A DNA stretch of 64,000 nucleotides from Pareuzebyella sediminis (GTDB lineage Bacteria > Bacteroidota > Bacteroidia > Flavobacteriales > Flavobacteriaceae): the NCBI RefSeq assembly GCF_008367235.1, contig NZ_VTZS01000002.1:434001-498000 (forward strand), in the 5' to 3' direction. The translations under genes were made by a program, and so were the position numbers. Numbering within the stretch: position 1 is the stretch's first letter; each line of letters starts with the position of its first letter. Shown piece after piece: positions 52,289-61,349 of the stretch. Below the pieces are notes generated by a model that made no database searches, was not told where the DNA came from, and saw only the letters and a program-made list of their open reading frames with translations.

Positions 52289-54526
52289 ATGCGAAAATAT
52301 TTGACGCTAGCTATTCTATATTTAGGAGTAGTTCCGATCATATTTGCACAAAAAAAGCCAATAACAGTAGAAGAGGTATATGCCGAAACCTTTGAGCCAG
52401 AAGGTCTCGATGAATTGAATTCAATGAACAATGGCCGGCAATATACTATTCTGAACACGAACAAACGAGATAGCGCCACGACGATAGATAAGTATGACTA
52501 CGCCACCTTAGAGAAGGTCGAAACCATTGTAGATTCCAAAAATTTACCTCAAATAAAACGATTTTCTTCCTATGAATTTAGTGATGACGAATCAAAATTA
52601 CTATTGGCTACTGAAGTAGAGCCTCTTTTTAGGCGTTCCACTTTGGGCATATATTATGTATATGATTTGAAAAGTAAAAAATTGACCAAGGTATCGGAGT
52701 CGAAGATTCAGGAGCCGGCTTTATCTCCGAACGGTGGGCAAGTAGCTTACGTGAAAGGGAATAATCTTTATCTTCTTGACATGGCATCGAACAGTACCCA
52801 TCAAATTACCACTGATGGCGAAAAGAATAAGATTATAAATGGAGTGACCGATTGGGTGTACGAAGAGGAATTTGCCTTTGTACGCGCCTTTGCATGGAAT
52901 ACCGACGGTACCAAAATAGCTTTTTTACGTTTCGATGAAACAGAAGTTCCTTCATTTTCAATGGATATCTACGGCAAGACGCTGTATCCCAATCAAGATA
53001 CGTTCAAGTATCCGAAAGCTGGTCAAAACAATTCGGTCGTTACCCTTCATTTGTTCGATATGGAATCGGGCAATATTTCAAAAGTCAATCTAAGGGATGC
53101 CTACTACATTCCTCGGATCAAATGGATGAACAACCCGAACCGGTTAAGTGTCATAACCCTTAATCGCCATCAGAACGATTTGAAGTTATGGTCAGTGAAC
53201 GTGACAGATAGCTCGGTTTCGCTTCTATTGGAAGAAAAAGACGATGCTTATGTCGATATTACCGATGATCTTACATTTTTGGCAGATGATAGTTTTATTT
53301 GGACTAGTGAGAAGGACGGCTACAACCACCTATACCTGTATGGTCAAGACGGAAATTTGATGAACCAAATTACACAGGGTCCATGGGAAGTCACCAAATA
53401 TTATGGATATGACCAAAATGAAGATAAGATTTATTACCAATCTACTGAAAATGGATCGATCAATCGGGGGGTCTACAGCGTGGAGAGTAACGGGAAAAAT
53501 AAAAAGGCATTGGCCGATAGGGAAGGCACAAACAGCGCCGATTTCAGCGCCGATTTCACTTATTTTATTTGTACCTATTCAAGTGCGGTGTCACCTCCCG
53601 AATATTCATTATATAAAGCGTTGACCGGAAAAAAAATTAAGGAAATTAAGAATAATGCGGACTTGATCGAAAAACTGAAAACCTATGAATTAAGTCCAAA
53701 GGAGTTTTCCACCATCGCTATAAACGGTAATGAACTCAATATGTACATGGTCAAACCGACAGATTTTGACCCCTCCAAGAAATATCCATTGCTCATGTAC
53801 CAATACAGTGGGCCCGGATCTCAGCAAGTATCCAACAGTTGGTTGAACGAACGGGATTACTGGCATCAGCAACTCGCTGCACAAGGTTATGTGATTGCCT
53901 GCGTCGATGGAAGGGGGACCGGCTTTAAGGGGCGCGACTTTAAGAAATCGACTTATTTAAATTTGATAAAATATGAGACCGAAGATCAGATAAGTGCTGC
54001 GAAAAAGTTAAGCGCTTTACCATATATCGATGAAGATAAAACTGGAATCTGGGGCTGGAGCTTCGGGGGGCATATGGCCACCAATAGTCTTCTAAAGGGA
54101 AACGATGTTTTTGAAATGGCCATCGCCGTGGCCCCCGTAACTTCATGGCGTTTTTACGATACGATTTATACCGAACGCTTTTTGCGTACCCCAGAAGAGA
54201 ACCCTGAGGGCTATGACGAGAATTCACCGCTCAATTATCCCGAGTTATTGGAAGGAGACTTTTTGTTGATACATGGCTCAGGTGACGATAACGTACATGT
54301 TCAGCATTCGATGCGAATGGTCGAAGCATTGGTACAGGCCAACAAGCAATTCGACTGGGGTATATATACTGACAAGGCACACAGCATCAAAGGAGGCAAT
54401 GTCAGGGTGCACCTTTTTAATAAGATGACCAATTTTGTAAACGAAAATTTGAGGGATAGGAAAGAGAGTAAAGAATTGGGAAAAAAGGAGCAAGATAGTA
54501 TCTATACATCTAAAATAAAGGGTTAA
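52289..54526 (+). CDS. Dipeptidyl peptidase IV-like S9 serine peptidase
   Basis: Exported peptidase that removes N-terminal dipeptides, preferably after Pro or Ala. A signal peptide (to about residue 20, VPIIFAQ) precedes a beta-propeller domain including WVYEEEFAF, the Glu pair that binds the substrate amino terminus. The alpha/beta-hydrolase domain has GWSFGG with Ser591, GSGDDNVH (Asp) and DKAHSI (His). The length of 745 residues is typical. The peptide transporter gene follows on the same strand after 77 bases, making a sensible dipeptide release and uptake pair. Confidence 0.92.
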   Translation: MRKYLTLAILYLGVVPIIFAQKKPITVEEVYAETFEPEGLDELNSMNNGRQYTILNTNKRDSATTIDKYDYATLEKVETIVDSKNLPQIKRFSSYEFSDDESKLLLATEVEPLFRRSTLGIYYVYDLKSKKLTKVSESKIQEPALSPNGGQVAYVKGNNLYLLDMASNSTHQITTDGEKNKIINGVTDWVYEEEFAFVRAFAWNTDGTKIAFLRFDETEVPSFSMDIYGKTLYPNQDTFKYPKAGQNNSVVTLHLFDMESGNISKVNLRDAYYIPRIKWMNNPNRLSVITLNRHQNDLKLWSVNVTDSSVSLLLEEKDDAYVDITDDLTFLADDSFIWTSEKDGYNHLYLYGQDGNLMNQITQGPWEVTKYYGYDQNEDKIYYQSTENGSINRGVYSVESNGKNKKALADREGTNSADFSADFTYFICTYSSAVSPPEYSLYKALTGKKIKEIKNNADLIEKLKTYELSPKEFSTIAINGNELNMYMVKPTDFDPSKKYPLLMYQYSGPGSQQVSNSWLNERDYWHQQLAAQGYVIACVDGRGTGFKGRDFKKSTYLNLIKYETEDQISAAKKLSALPYIDEDKTGIWGWSFGGHMATNSLLKGNDVFEMAIAVAPVTSWRFYDTIYTERFLRTPEENPEGYDENSPLNYPELLEGDFLLIHGSGDDNVHVQHSMRMVEALVQANKQFDWGIYTDKAHSIKGGNVRVHLFNKMTNFVNENLRDRKESKELGKKEQDSIYTSKIKG

Positions 54527-54603
54527 GAAGTAAAACGAAAGATAACTCACTTAGGTGTGAAAAATATGAATAATAGTTTTTAAAAGACCAAACCCTAAAA
54601 TTT

Positions 54604-56136
54604 ATGGCAACCAAAAACGAGTTCATGGAGCAGCAGCAAATGTTCGGACACCCAAAGGGTCTTTTCTATCTGTTCTTTGCCGAATTATGGGAACGTTTCA
54701 GCTTCTATGGCATGCGGGCATTGCTAACTCTCTACATGGTAGAAGTGATTTTTGAGGCTTTGACAGAGCGTGATTTTGCCACTGCAGCTGTTTATGCCTC
54801 TTATGGTTCGTTGGTATATGCTTCCACTGTAATCGGGGGACGAATTTCCGATCAGATTTTGGGAATGCGCAATTCTATTTTTCTAGGAGGCATCCTTATG
54901 GCCATAGGGCATTTCGTTTTGGCCATTGAAAATAATACCGCCTTTTTTTTGGCTCTGTCTTTGATAATCGTTGGCAACGGATTTTTTAAGCCTAACATCT
55001 CGACTTTCGTTGGCACATTATATCCTGATGGTGACCCGAAAAAAGATTCTGGTTTTACCATCTTTTATATGGGCATTAATATAGGAGGATGGATTGCCCC
55101 TTTGCTGTGCGGTTGGTTGGCCTATGAATATGGATGGCATTATGGTTTTGGCCTCGCTGGTGTAGGCATGTTGACTGGACTTCTTTTTTTTTGGAGCGGT
55201 ATCCGTAAGAACGTGTTTGGAAATAGAGGCTTACCCCCGAATGAACACGTTATGGCTAAAAAGGTTTTCGGTGTCAAACAAGGAGTTCTTGTTCCAATAA
55301 TGGCCTTTCTCTCCGCACCTTTAATTGCTTACTTGTTATCGGCCTATAAATCTCTAGGAGCAGAGGGTACTTTTTTAGGCGACCAAAATATCGTGAATAT
55401 AATTTTTAAACTCATAGGGGTTTCAATTTTGGTCTATCTAGCCTATATCATGTTCAAAGCTACCTTAGAAGAGCGGAAAAAATTGTTTGTTGCGGTTTTG
55501 ATAACCTTTTTTATGACTATTTTTTGGGGTTTTCATGAACTTTCAGGAAGCGTAATTACCCTTTTTGCTGCCAGAAATGTTGATTTGACTATCATGTCTG
55601 CGGCACAGACAAATTCTTTGAACTCTATGTTCATCATTATTTTAGCCATTCCTGTTTCTTTAATGTGGACCTTTCTCAGCAAAAAAAACTCAAACCCAAG
55701 AACACCCTATAAATTTGGTCTGGGCCTAGTTTTTGCGGGTATAAGCTTTTATGTGCTGGCATTAAGTGGAAATAGTGCCAATGAAGACGGCCTAGTACCC
55801 TTTACATATCTTTTACTCATGTATTTTCTGATTTCTATCGGTGAATTGTTCATGTCTCCAGTGGGGCTCTCGAAAATTACGGATTTGTCTCCCAAGCGTA
55901 TTGTTGCCTTTATGATGGGCGTCTGGTTTCTTTCTTCCGCATTTGCGTTTCAGGTGGTAGGCTTCATCGGAAAGCAATTGGCCATTGAAAGTACCGATAA
56001 AAATGTGGGCGGTTTCGAGACTTTGGCAGTCTATACCAATGGATTTGAATTGATTGCAAAGTATGCACTGGGAGCAGGTATTATTGTGCTCTTGGCATCG
56101 CCACTTATTAAAAGGTTAATGGGCAAGGTACATTGA
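54604..56136 (+). CDS. Proton-dependent oligopeptide transporter (POT/PTR family)
   Basis: Inner-membrane symporter for di- and tripeptides, 510 residues with about twelve to fourteen helices. The family motif ELWERFSFYGMRALLTLYM holds the ExxERFxYY-like proton site, and FYMGINIGGWIAPLLCGWLA is the PTR2 signature; PNISTFVGTLYPDGDPKKDSGF is also typical. It probably imports dipeptides released by the DPP4 homologue upstream. Its TGA stop directly abuts the stop codon of the convergent comEC gene with no spacer. Confidence 0.92.
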   Translation: MATKNEFMEQQQMFGHPKGLFYLFFAELWERFSFYGMRALLTLYMVEVIFEALTERDFATAAVYASYGSLVYASTVIGGRISDQILGMRNSIFLGGILMAIGHFVLAIENNTAFFLALSLIIVGNGFFKPNISTFVGTLYPDGDPKKDSGFTIFYMGINIGGWIAPLLCGWLAYEYGWHYGFGLAGVGMLTGLLFFWSGIRKNVFGNRGLPPNEHVMAKKVFGVKQGVLVPIMAFLSAPLIAYLLSAYKSLGAEGTFLGDQNIVNIIFKLIGVSILVYLAYIMFKATLEERKKLFVAVLITFFMTIFWGFHELSGSVITLFAARNVDLTIMSAAQTNSLNSMFIIILAIPVSLMWTFLSKKNSNPRTPYKFGLGLVFAGISFYVLALSGNSANEDGLVPFTYLLLMYFLISIGELFMSPVGLSKITDLSPKRIVAFMMGVWFLSSAFAFQVVGFIGKQLAIESTDKNVGGFETLAVYTNGFELIAKYALGAGIIVLLASPLIKRLMGKVH

Positions 56137-58179
56137 TTACTCGCTAAGAAATAAATAGCTTCCCTTTTTTCCTGTGAAGTGAAACGGAATTTGTCTTTTT
56201 GAACAGGTTTCTTGCCATCTGTTGACATAGGTTCTAAAATTACTTCCATCGGCAAGAATAATCTTGGGGTTTAATATATCTATTACGCGTTCCAGATTGA
56301 CTTTGGGCGATTGGGTGAGGACCAAATAATCAATTCTTTTTTCTACCGGAGCCACTATCCCGGGACTATCTAGAATCAAAATTTGCCTGTCTTTCCATTG
56401 ATAGCTATTTTCAAGAGGGCTATAGTTGGTAGTCGAGATACCTTCGGCAATACTGTAATCGGTGATAATGCGCTTGCTTTTTATCTTGTTTTCGACCTTG
56501 GCGTCAAGGCTGCTACCGTTTTGATACACCAAAATGGAGTTGTTAACTTGATGCGCTAAAAAGAGAACCTTTTTTTGATGTATCTGATATTGAATGAAGA
56601 GACCCCAAGACTGAAATAGTACAATGAAAGATAAGGTCGCTAAAAATTTCCGATAGTTCGGTTGAAACAGAAAATTGACGAGACAAACTAGTATACCATA
56701 AAGCAGTACCAGTTCAACGATATCAAAGGAAATGTTATTGAAAATGAATGTCTCTTGGTTGGCAATCCATCGAACAACGGTGTTCATCCATCGGATAAAG
56801 GTATCATACATCGTTACGAAGGAGGTAGGCAATACATTTGTCAGGGCAAGTACGATTATCAAAATTCCGAAGCCCAAAAGTATCCCTAAAAATGGGACAA
56901 CGATTAAATTGGAAATAAAGAATAGCCCCGGAAATTGGTGAAAGTAAAAAAGACTAATCGGTAATACGCCCAATTGAGCGGCAACACTGACGCAAAGCAA
57001 TCGCCATGGGTAACGAAGCAATCTATATTTAGGAGTCCAATATCTCTGCAGAAGAGGATAGACCCAGACAATAGCAAAAACGGCCGCATAGCTCATCTGA
57101 AAACCGACTTGGAATAACAATTGGGGATCTATGACAAGTAAAATAAAAAGTATGGATAGGGCTAAAATATTAAAGGTATTGTTCGGTCGATTGAGGTAGA
57201 GGGAATAGGCCACAAAGGAAAACATGCTGACCGCACGAACAATAGAAGCCGAAAATCCTGCAATTAGGGCAAAACACCAAAGGAGCACAACAATTATACA
57301 AAGTTTTATGATATTGCCTTTAGGCAAGCGTTCCAGTGGCTTGAGCAGGTATTGAAGCAGTAATAGAAGAATTCCAATGTGCAGGCCTGAAACGGCTAAA
57401 ATATGAACTGCGCCGGCATCTTTATAGGCATTGAAGGTGTCCGGAGAAATGTCGTTGCGTTGACCTAACAATAAAGCCTGTATGATGGCCAATTCTTCAT
57501 TTCCAAAGTCTGCTTCTTTCAACTTCGATATTATTTTGTACCGAATGTTTGCGGCCAATCCCAATAGGGTAATATCCTTATTTTGAAGCGCTGAATAATT
57601 GGTCTTTTGTAAGCGGAATTGATGGTGTATTCCCAATCCATTCAAATACTTTTTGTAATCGAATTGATGTGGATTCAATGGCTCTTGTATCTTTACTAAT
57701 TGGCCGTAGACAACCAGTTCATCGTCTACCCCGAACTTGTTGGAAGAGGAATCGGCCGTATAGGTAACCAAAATTTTCCCGGTAACATTTTTCTTCCCTA
57801 CTTGTAGCACAGTGGCCGTATATCTATCAGAAAAAGATGTAGGTTTTAAGACTTCCCTGATTTTCAAATGCCAAATACGGTTTCCTTCAAATTCACTATT
57901 GGAGTAATGTGATGAACTATTTGTAGGATCGGCCATAGATATGCTCAAAACACCAATAGTGATGGTAACGAGCATTACTATGGTTCCGAATACGATGGAA
58001 TCGGAAATTTTACGTGCGGCTTGGGACTGTTGTCTAAAGAAAATATATGCGAGTAAGGCGAAAAAAACGAGGGTAAAAACCCATACGATTATAGGATCGG
58101 GTTCGAGATATTTACCTAAAACAATACCCGAAATTAGTGCCAAGGTAAGTTTAATCGGAATGAAGCGCAGTAACCTCAT
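56137..58179 (-). CDS. comEC: ComEC/Rec2-family membrane protein
   Basis: Channel for DNA entry in naturally competent bacteria. The ATG at 58179 (MRLLRFIPIKLTLALISG) gives 680 residues; the upstream in-frame codons overlap the region before the next gene and look non-coding. An N-terminal pair of helices, an OB-like soluble part (DRYTATVLQVGKKNVTGKILVTY) and the competence domain (LLLGQRNDISPDTFNAYKDAGAVHILAVSGLHIGIL) are followed by many helices. The C-terminal part resembles a metallo-beta-lactamase domain (YLVLTQSPKVNLERVIDILNPKIILADGSN) but lacks the HxHxDH metal motif. Whether the cell is competent is unknown. Confidence 0.88.
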   Translation of the reverse strand: MRLLRFIPIKLTLALISGIVLGKYLEPDPIIVWVFTLVFFALLAYIFFRQQSQAARKISDSIVFGTIVMLVTITIGVLSISMADPTNSSSHYSNSEFEGNRIWHLKIREVLKPTSFSDRYTATVLQVGKKNVTGKILVTYTADSSSNKFGVDDELVVYGQLVKIQEPLNPHQFDYKKYLNGLGIHHQFRLQKTNYSALQNKDITLLGLAANIRYKIISKLKEADFGNEELAIIQALLLGQRNDISPDTFNAYKDAGAVHILAVSGLHIGILLLLLQYLLKPLERLPKGNIIKLCIIVVLLWCFALIAGFSASIVRAVSMFSFVAYSLYLNRPNNTFNILALSILFILLVIDPQLLFQVGFQMSYAAVFAIVWVYPLLQRYWTPKYRLLRYPWRLLCVSVAAQLGVLPISLFYFHQFPGLFFISNLIVVPFLGILLGFGILIIVLALTNVLPTSFVTMYDTFIRWMNTVVRWIANQETFIFNNISFDIVELVLLYGILVCLVNFLFQPNYRKFLATLSFIVLFQSWGLFIQYQIHQKKVLFLAHQVNNSILVYQNGSSLDAKVENKIKSKRIITDYSIAEGISTTNYSPLENSYQWKDRQILILDSPGIVAPVEKRIDYLVLTQSPKVNLERVIDILNPKIILADGSNFRTYVNRWQETCSKRQIPFHFTGKKGSYLFLSE

Positions 58180-58225
58180 GTTGATTGCTTTAGCGTAGGA
58201 ATTGGGGCTACGCGTACTATGTCTT

Positions 58226-58780
58226 CTATAAAAGCACTCTGGTCGCCCTAACAAAAGCACGGCTCCAATATCCTTCTCGCAAAGAGGATACAATTACTCC
58301 TCTAGAAGTCGACGCGTGTATGAATTTAATTTCATCATCGTCTACATCTACCACCATACCCACATGATTGATGCGTTTACTCCCCTTACGTGTCCTGAAA
58401 AAGAGCAGATCTCCTTTCACCACCTCGTTGATACGCACTCTTTTTCCTTCTTCGGCCATGTGGTATGATGTCCGAGGTAATTGAATGTCATTTTCGCCGA
58501 AAGCTACATAAAGCAGGCCCGAACAATCCATACCTTTTTTGGTGGTTCCGCCATATCGGTAGCGAACCCCTGAGAATTTCAATGCTGTATTGATAACATG
58601 GTCCGCTTTTGAATGTTTGGTAGCGGGTGAATCTTCGTAGGAGGCTCGCTTTTTTGTTTCGGTAGGCGGGCGAGTGGCCGCAACCGATACTTTTCGTGTC
58701 CTATCTTGGGATGCTTTTTTTTTGGAAACGCCGCAACCTACAAGAGACAACAGCCATATGACAATAAAGGTTTTACGCAT
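58226..58780 (-). CDS. NlpC/P60 (C40) peptidase lipoprotein
   Basis: Envelope cysteine peptidase that probably cleaves peptidoglycan stem peptides. The ATG at 58780 starts a lipoprotein signal (MRKTFIVIWLLSLVGC); an earlier ATG six codons upstream is less likely. A basic, Ser/Thr-rich linker precedes the catalytic domain: YRYGGTTKKGMDCSGLLY (Cys), RINHVGMVVDV (His) and KFIHASTSRGV (third residue). A TAATTTTG box at 58812-58819 lies 32 bases upstream without a clear TTG. The protein is 184 residues long. Confidence 0.9.
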   Translation of the reverse strand: MRKTFIVIWLLSLVGCGVSKKKASQDRTRKVSVAATRPPTETKKRASYEDSPATKHSKADHVINTALKFSGVRYRYGGTTKKGMDCSGLLYVAFGENDIQLPRTSYHMAEEGKRVRINEVVKGDLLFFRTRKGSKRINHVGMVVDVDDDEIKFIHASTSRGVIVSSLREGYWSRAFVRATRVLL

Positions 58781-58916
58781 GTGCCAAGCAATTTTCACTT
58801 CACTTGGATATCAAAATTAAAGAATTTATTTGATACATAGGGTTCTGCCTTCATCGTGCGTAAGGAATTGCTGGCGACTATCGGATATTTTGAAAAATGA
58901 AATAGGCCTGTAAAAT

Positions 58917-60032
58917 TTAGGCGAGTGCATCGACTATAAGGGTGGCGGTCGTTGAACTGGCTCCTTTTCCTCCAAGTTTTTTTTCGAGTTCGAAGTAGGC
59001 CTCAAATTGTGCTTTTCGCCCTGGGCCCTGAAGTATTTTAGAAAGTTCCGATATAAGGTTTTTAGACGTAAGCTCATTTTGAATAAGCTCCTTAACTACC
59101 TCTTTACCCATGATGAGGTTGACCAAGGAAATATAGTCGAGCGTAACGATTCGTTTTGCAATTTGATACGATAGCCAATTGGCCTTATAACAGACGACCT
59201 GAGGCACCTTAAAGATGGCCGTTTCTAAAGTCGCCGTTCCGCTAGTGACCAAGGCGGCGTAGGAGATGCTTAGAAGATCGTAGGTTTTATTGGAAACGAA
59301 TCCGACATTCGGATTTTTTAAGTAAGGTTCATAAAAACTATCCTCTAAGCTCGGTGCTCCTGCAATTACAAACTCATATTCGGGAAATTTTTTTATGGTA
59401 GAGAGCATTACGGCCAACATCTTTTGTACCTCTTGCTTGCGGCTGCCCGGTAACAGGGCTATAATTGGTTTTTTGGGCTTAAGATGGTTTTCTTTCCGAA
59501 ACTTTTCAGGTGCAATGGGTCTTCTATTGCCGACGGCATCAAGTAATGGATGCCCCACAAAATGGACAGGGAAATTGTGTTTTTTCTCATAAAACTCCTT
59601 TTCGAAAGGAAGAATAACGTACATGGCATCGATATCGCGTTTGATATCCTTAATTCTCCCTTCTCGCGATGCCCATATTTGTGGCGAGATATAGTAATTT
59701 GTTCTAAAGCCTTCTCTTTTGGCCCATCGGGCAATGCGCAGATTAAACCCTGAAAAGTCGATAAAGACGAGTACGTCAGGGCTGAACTTTTTGATGTCCT
59801 TTTTACAGAAAGCGATGTTGTTAGAAATGGTTCGTAAGTTTATTAGCACTTCCCAAAAACCCATAAAGGCCATTTCCTTATAGTGCTTTGCCAAAGTACC
59901 CCCAGCCTGCTTCATGAGGTTGCCTCCCCAGCATCTGATTTCGCATTGGGGGTCTTGGATCTTTAGGGCCTTTATTAAATTTGAACCGTGAAGATCACCA
60001 GATGCCTCGCCTGCAATGATATAGTACTTCAT
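58917..60032 (-). CDS. lpxB: Lipid-A-disaccharide synthase
   Basis: Joins two acylated glucosamine precursors to form the lipid A disaccharide at the inner membrane. GT19 signatures in the 371-residue protein: YIIAGEASGDLHGSNLIKAL at the N-terminus, MGFWEVL, YISPQIWASREGRIKDI, FVGHPLLD, ALLPGSRKQEVQKML, and SGTATLETAIFKVPQVVCYK for nucleotide-sugar binding. It is preceded by a small membrane-protein gene (15-base gap) and surE, an arrangement common in this phylum. Confidence 0.95.
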   Translation of the reverse strand: MKYYIIAGEASGDLHGSNLIKALKIQDPQCEIRCWGGNLMKQAGGTLAKHYKEMAFMGFWEVLINLRTISNNIAFCKKDIKKFSPDVLVFIDFSGFNLRIARWAKREGFRTNYYISPQIWASREGRIKDIKRDIDAMYVILPFEKEFYEKKHNFPVHFVGHPLLDAVGNRRPIAPEKFRKENHLKPKKPIIALLPGSRKQEVQKMLAVMLSTIKKFPEYEFVIAGAPSLEDSFYEPYLKNPNVGFVSNKTYDLLSISYAALVTSGTATLETAIFKVPQVVCYKANWLSYQIAKRIVTLDYISLVNLIMGKEVVKELIQNELTSKNLISELSKILQGPGRKAQFEAYFELEKKLGGKGASSTTATLIVDALA

Positions 60033-60047
60033 GCCTAGAATCCCGAA

Positions 60048-60332
60048 TTAGGATATTTTGTAATACAAGATAATCAATGCCGTTAAAAGGGTGGCTATCA
60101 GAACACCTTTTGCCCTTTGGTCTCGTCGAATCCTTAAAAAAAGAAAGAAGGCCAAAAGGTTAAGTAGAGCGCCCAGAGCCAACAGGCTTCCCAGGTAGCC
60201 CTGATCAGCGGCAACTTGAAAAGTCTCCACAATACCGTATTCAGAGAAGAGTAGAATATACAAAAGAGTGCCCAAGACGTTGGCGATAACACCGACTATG
60301 AATCCGATAAGAAGTTCTTTTTTATTGTTCAT
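60048..60332 (-). CDS. Small three-helix membrane protein, unknown function
   Basis: A 94-residue hydrophobic protein (ATG at 60332, MNNKKELLIGFIVGVIANVLG) with three membrane segments: about residues 8-28, 43-64 and 74-91. RIRRDQRAKG forms a basic loop before the last helix. It lies between surE (62-base gap) and lpxB (15-base gap). No family recognised; conserved position would support a role in lipid A or envelope work. Confidence 0.68.
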   Translation of the reverse strand: MNNKKELLIGFIVGVIANVLGTLLYILLFSEYGIVETFQVAADQGYLGSLLALGALLNLLAFFLFLRIRRDQRAKGVLIATLLTALIILYYKIS

Positions 60333-60394
60333 GCGCCGTGATTTCTGGTACAAGTTCGTTTTTTAAAAGCAAAATATTCAAAGCCAAAGAAACT

Positions 60395-61168
60395 TTAAAG
60401 CCCCCAGCCGTTCAATTGTTGTATGGTATGATGTGCCGTAAGGTCAAATTGTGTAGGCACCACTGATACGTAACCATTCGCTAGGGCCCATTCATCTGTA
60501 TCCTCGCCACTATCGAGAAGCTCGAATTCTCCGGTGAGCCAATAATAGTCTTTCCCGGCCGGGCTCGTTCGTTTGTCGAATTTTTCCTTCCAATTGGCAC
60601 GGGCTTGACGGCATACTTTAATACCTTTGATTTTCTTCCCCTCGACCTTGGGAATGTTCACATTGAGAACAACACCCTTCGGAATGCCTTGGTCCAGAGA
60701 TTTTCTAACAATCTTTTTTATAATTTCTTCGGAAGGTTTAAAATCGGCTTCCCAAGCATAGTCACATAATGAAAAACCAATGGCAGGGATACCCTCGATA
60801 CCCGCTTCAATGGCAGCGCTCATCGTACCTGAATAAATAACGTTGATCGAAGAATTCGATCCGTGGTTTATACCACTGACACAAATATCGGGTTTACGAT
60901 TCAAAAGCTCTTGCAGGGCTAACTTGACACAATCGGCAGGTGTACCGCTACAGCTATATTCTTCACTGGCCCCATGCTCTTTATCCACAGTAATATTGGC
61001 CGAAAACAAGGTGTTGTCGATGGTTATGGCATGGCCTTTTCCTGATTGGGGGCTATCAGGCGCCACTACAACTACCTTCCCGATTTCCTTCATGTAACGA
61101 ATTAGGGCACGAAGCCCAGGTGCAGTTATGCCATCATCGTTCGTAACTAAAATCAAAGGTTTCTTCAT
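60395..61168 (-). CDS. surE: 5'/3'-nucleotidase SurE
   Basis: Metal-dependent phosphatase of nucleoside monophosphates, 257 residues, cytoplasmic. LVTNDDGITAPGLRALI carries the Asp pair; VVAPDSPQSGKGHAITI, CSGTPADCVKLAL and CVSGINHGSNSSINVIYSGTMSAAIEA are the family motifs in order. It is followed by a small membrane protein and lpxB on the same strand and is divergent from the protease gene at 61350. No consensus promoter box was found in the 181 bases between. Confidence 0.95.
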   Translation of the reverse strand: MKKPLILVTNDDGITAPGLRALIRYMKEIGKVVVVAPDSPQSGKGHAITIDNTLFSANITVDKEHGASEEYSCSGTPADCVKLALQELLNRKPDICVSGINHGSNSSINVIYSGTMSAAIEAGIEGIPAIGFSLCDYAWEADFKPSEEIIKKIVRKSLDQGIPKGVVLNVNIPKVEGKKIKGIKVCRQARANWKEKFDKRTSPAGKDYYWLTGEFELLDSGEDTDEWALANGYVSVVPTQFDLTAHHTIQQLNGWGL

Positions 61169-61349
61169 TGCGGATACTTTATGCCGTAAAAATACGTTTT
61201 ACAAAGCATATTGGCCCCTTGTTCGTTTAACAAAAAATTAATGGGTTGGCTCAAGACTGGCACGGTTTTTTCAGTATCTTAGGGAATTCATTATCTTAAA
61301 AATGGAAACGTCGATAGGGCTAAATCGACACTTAAAACTTCAAATATAT

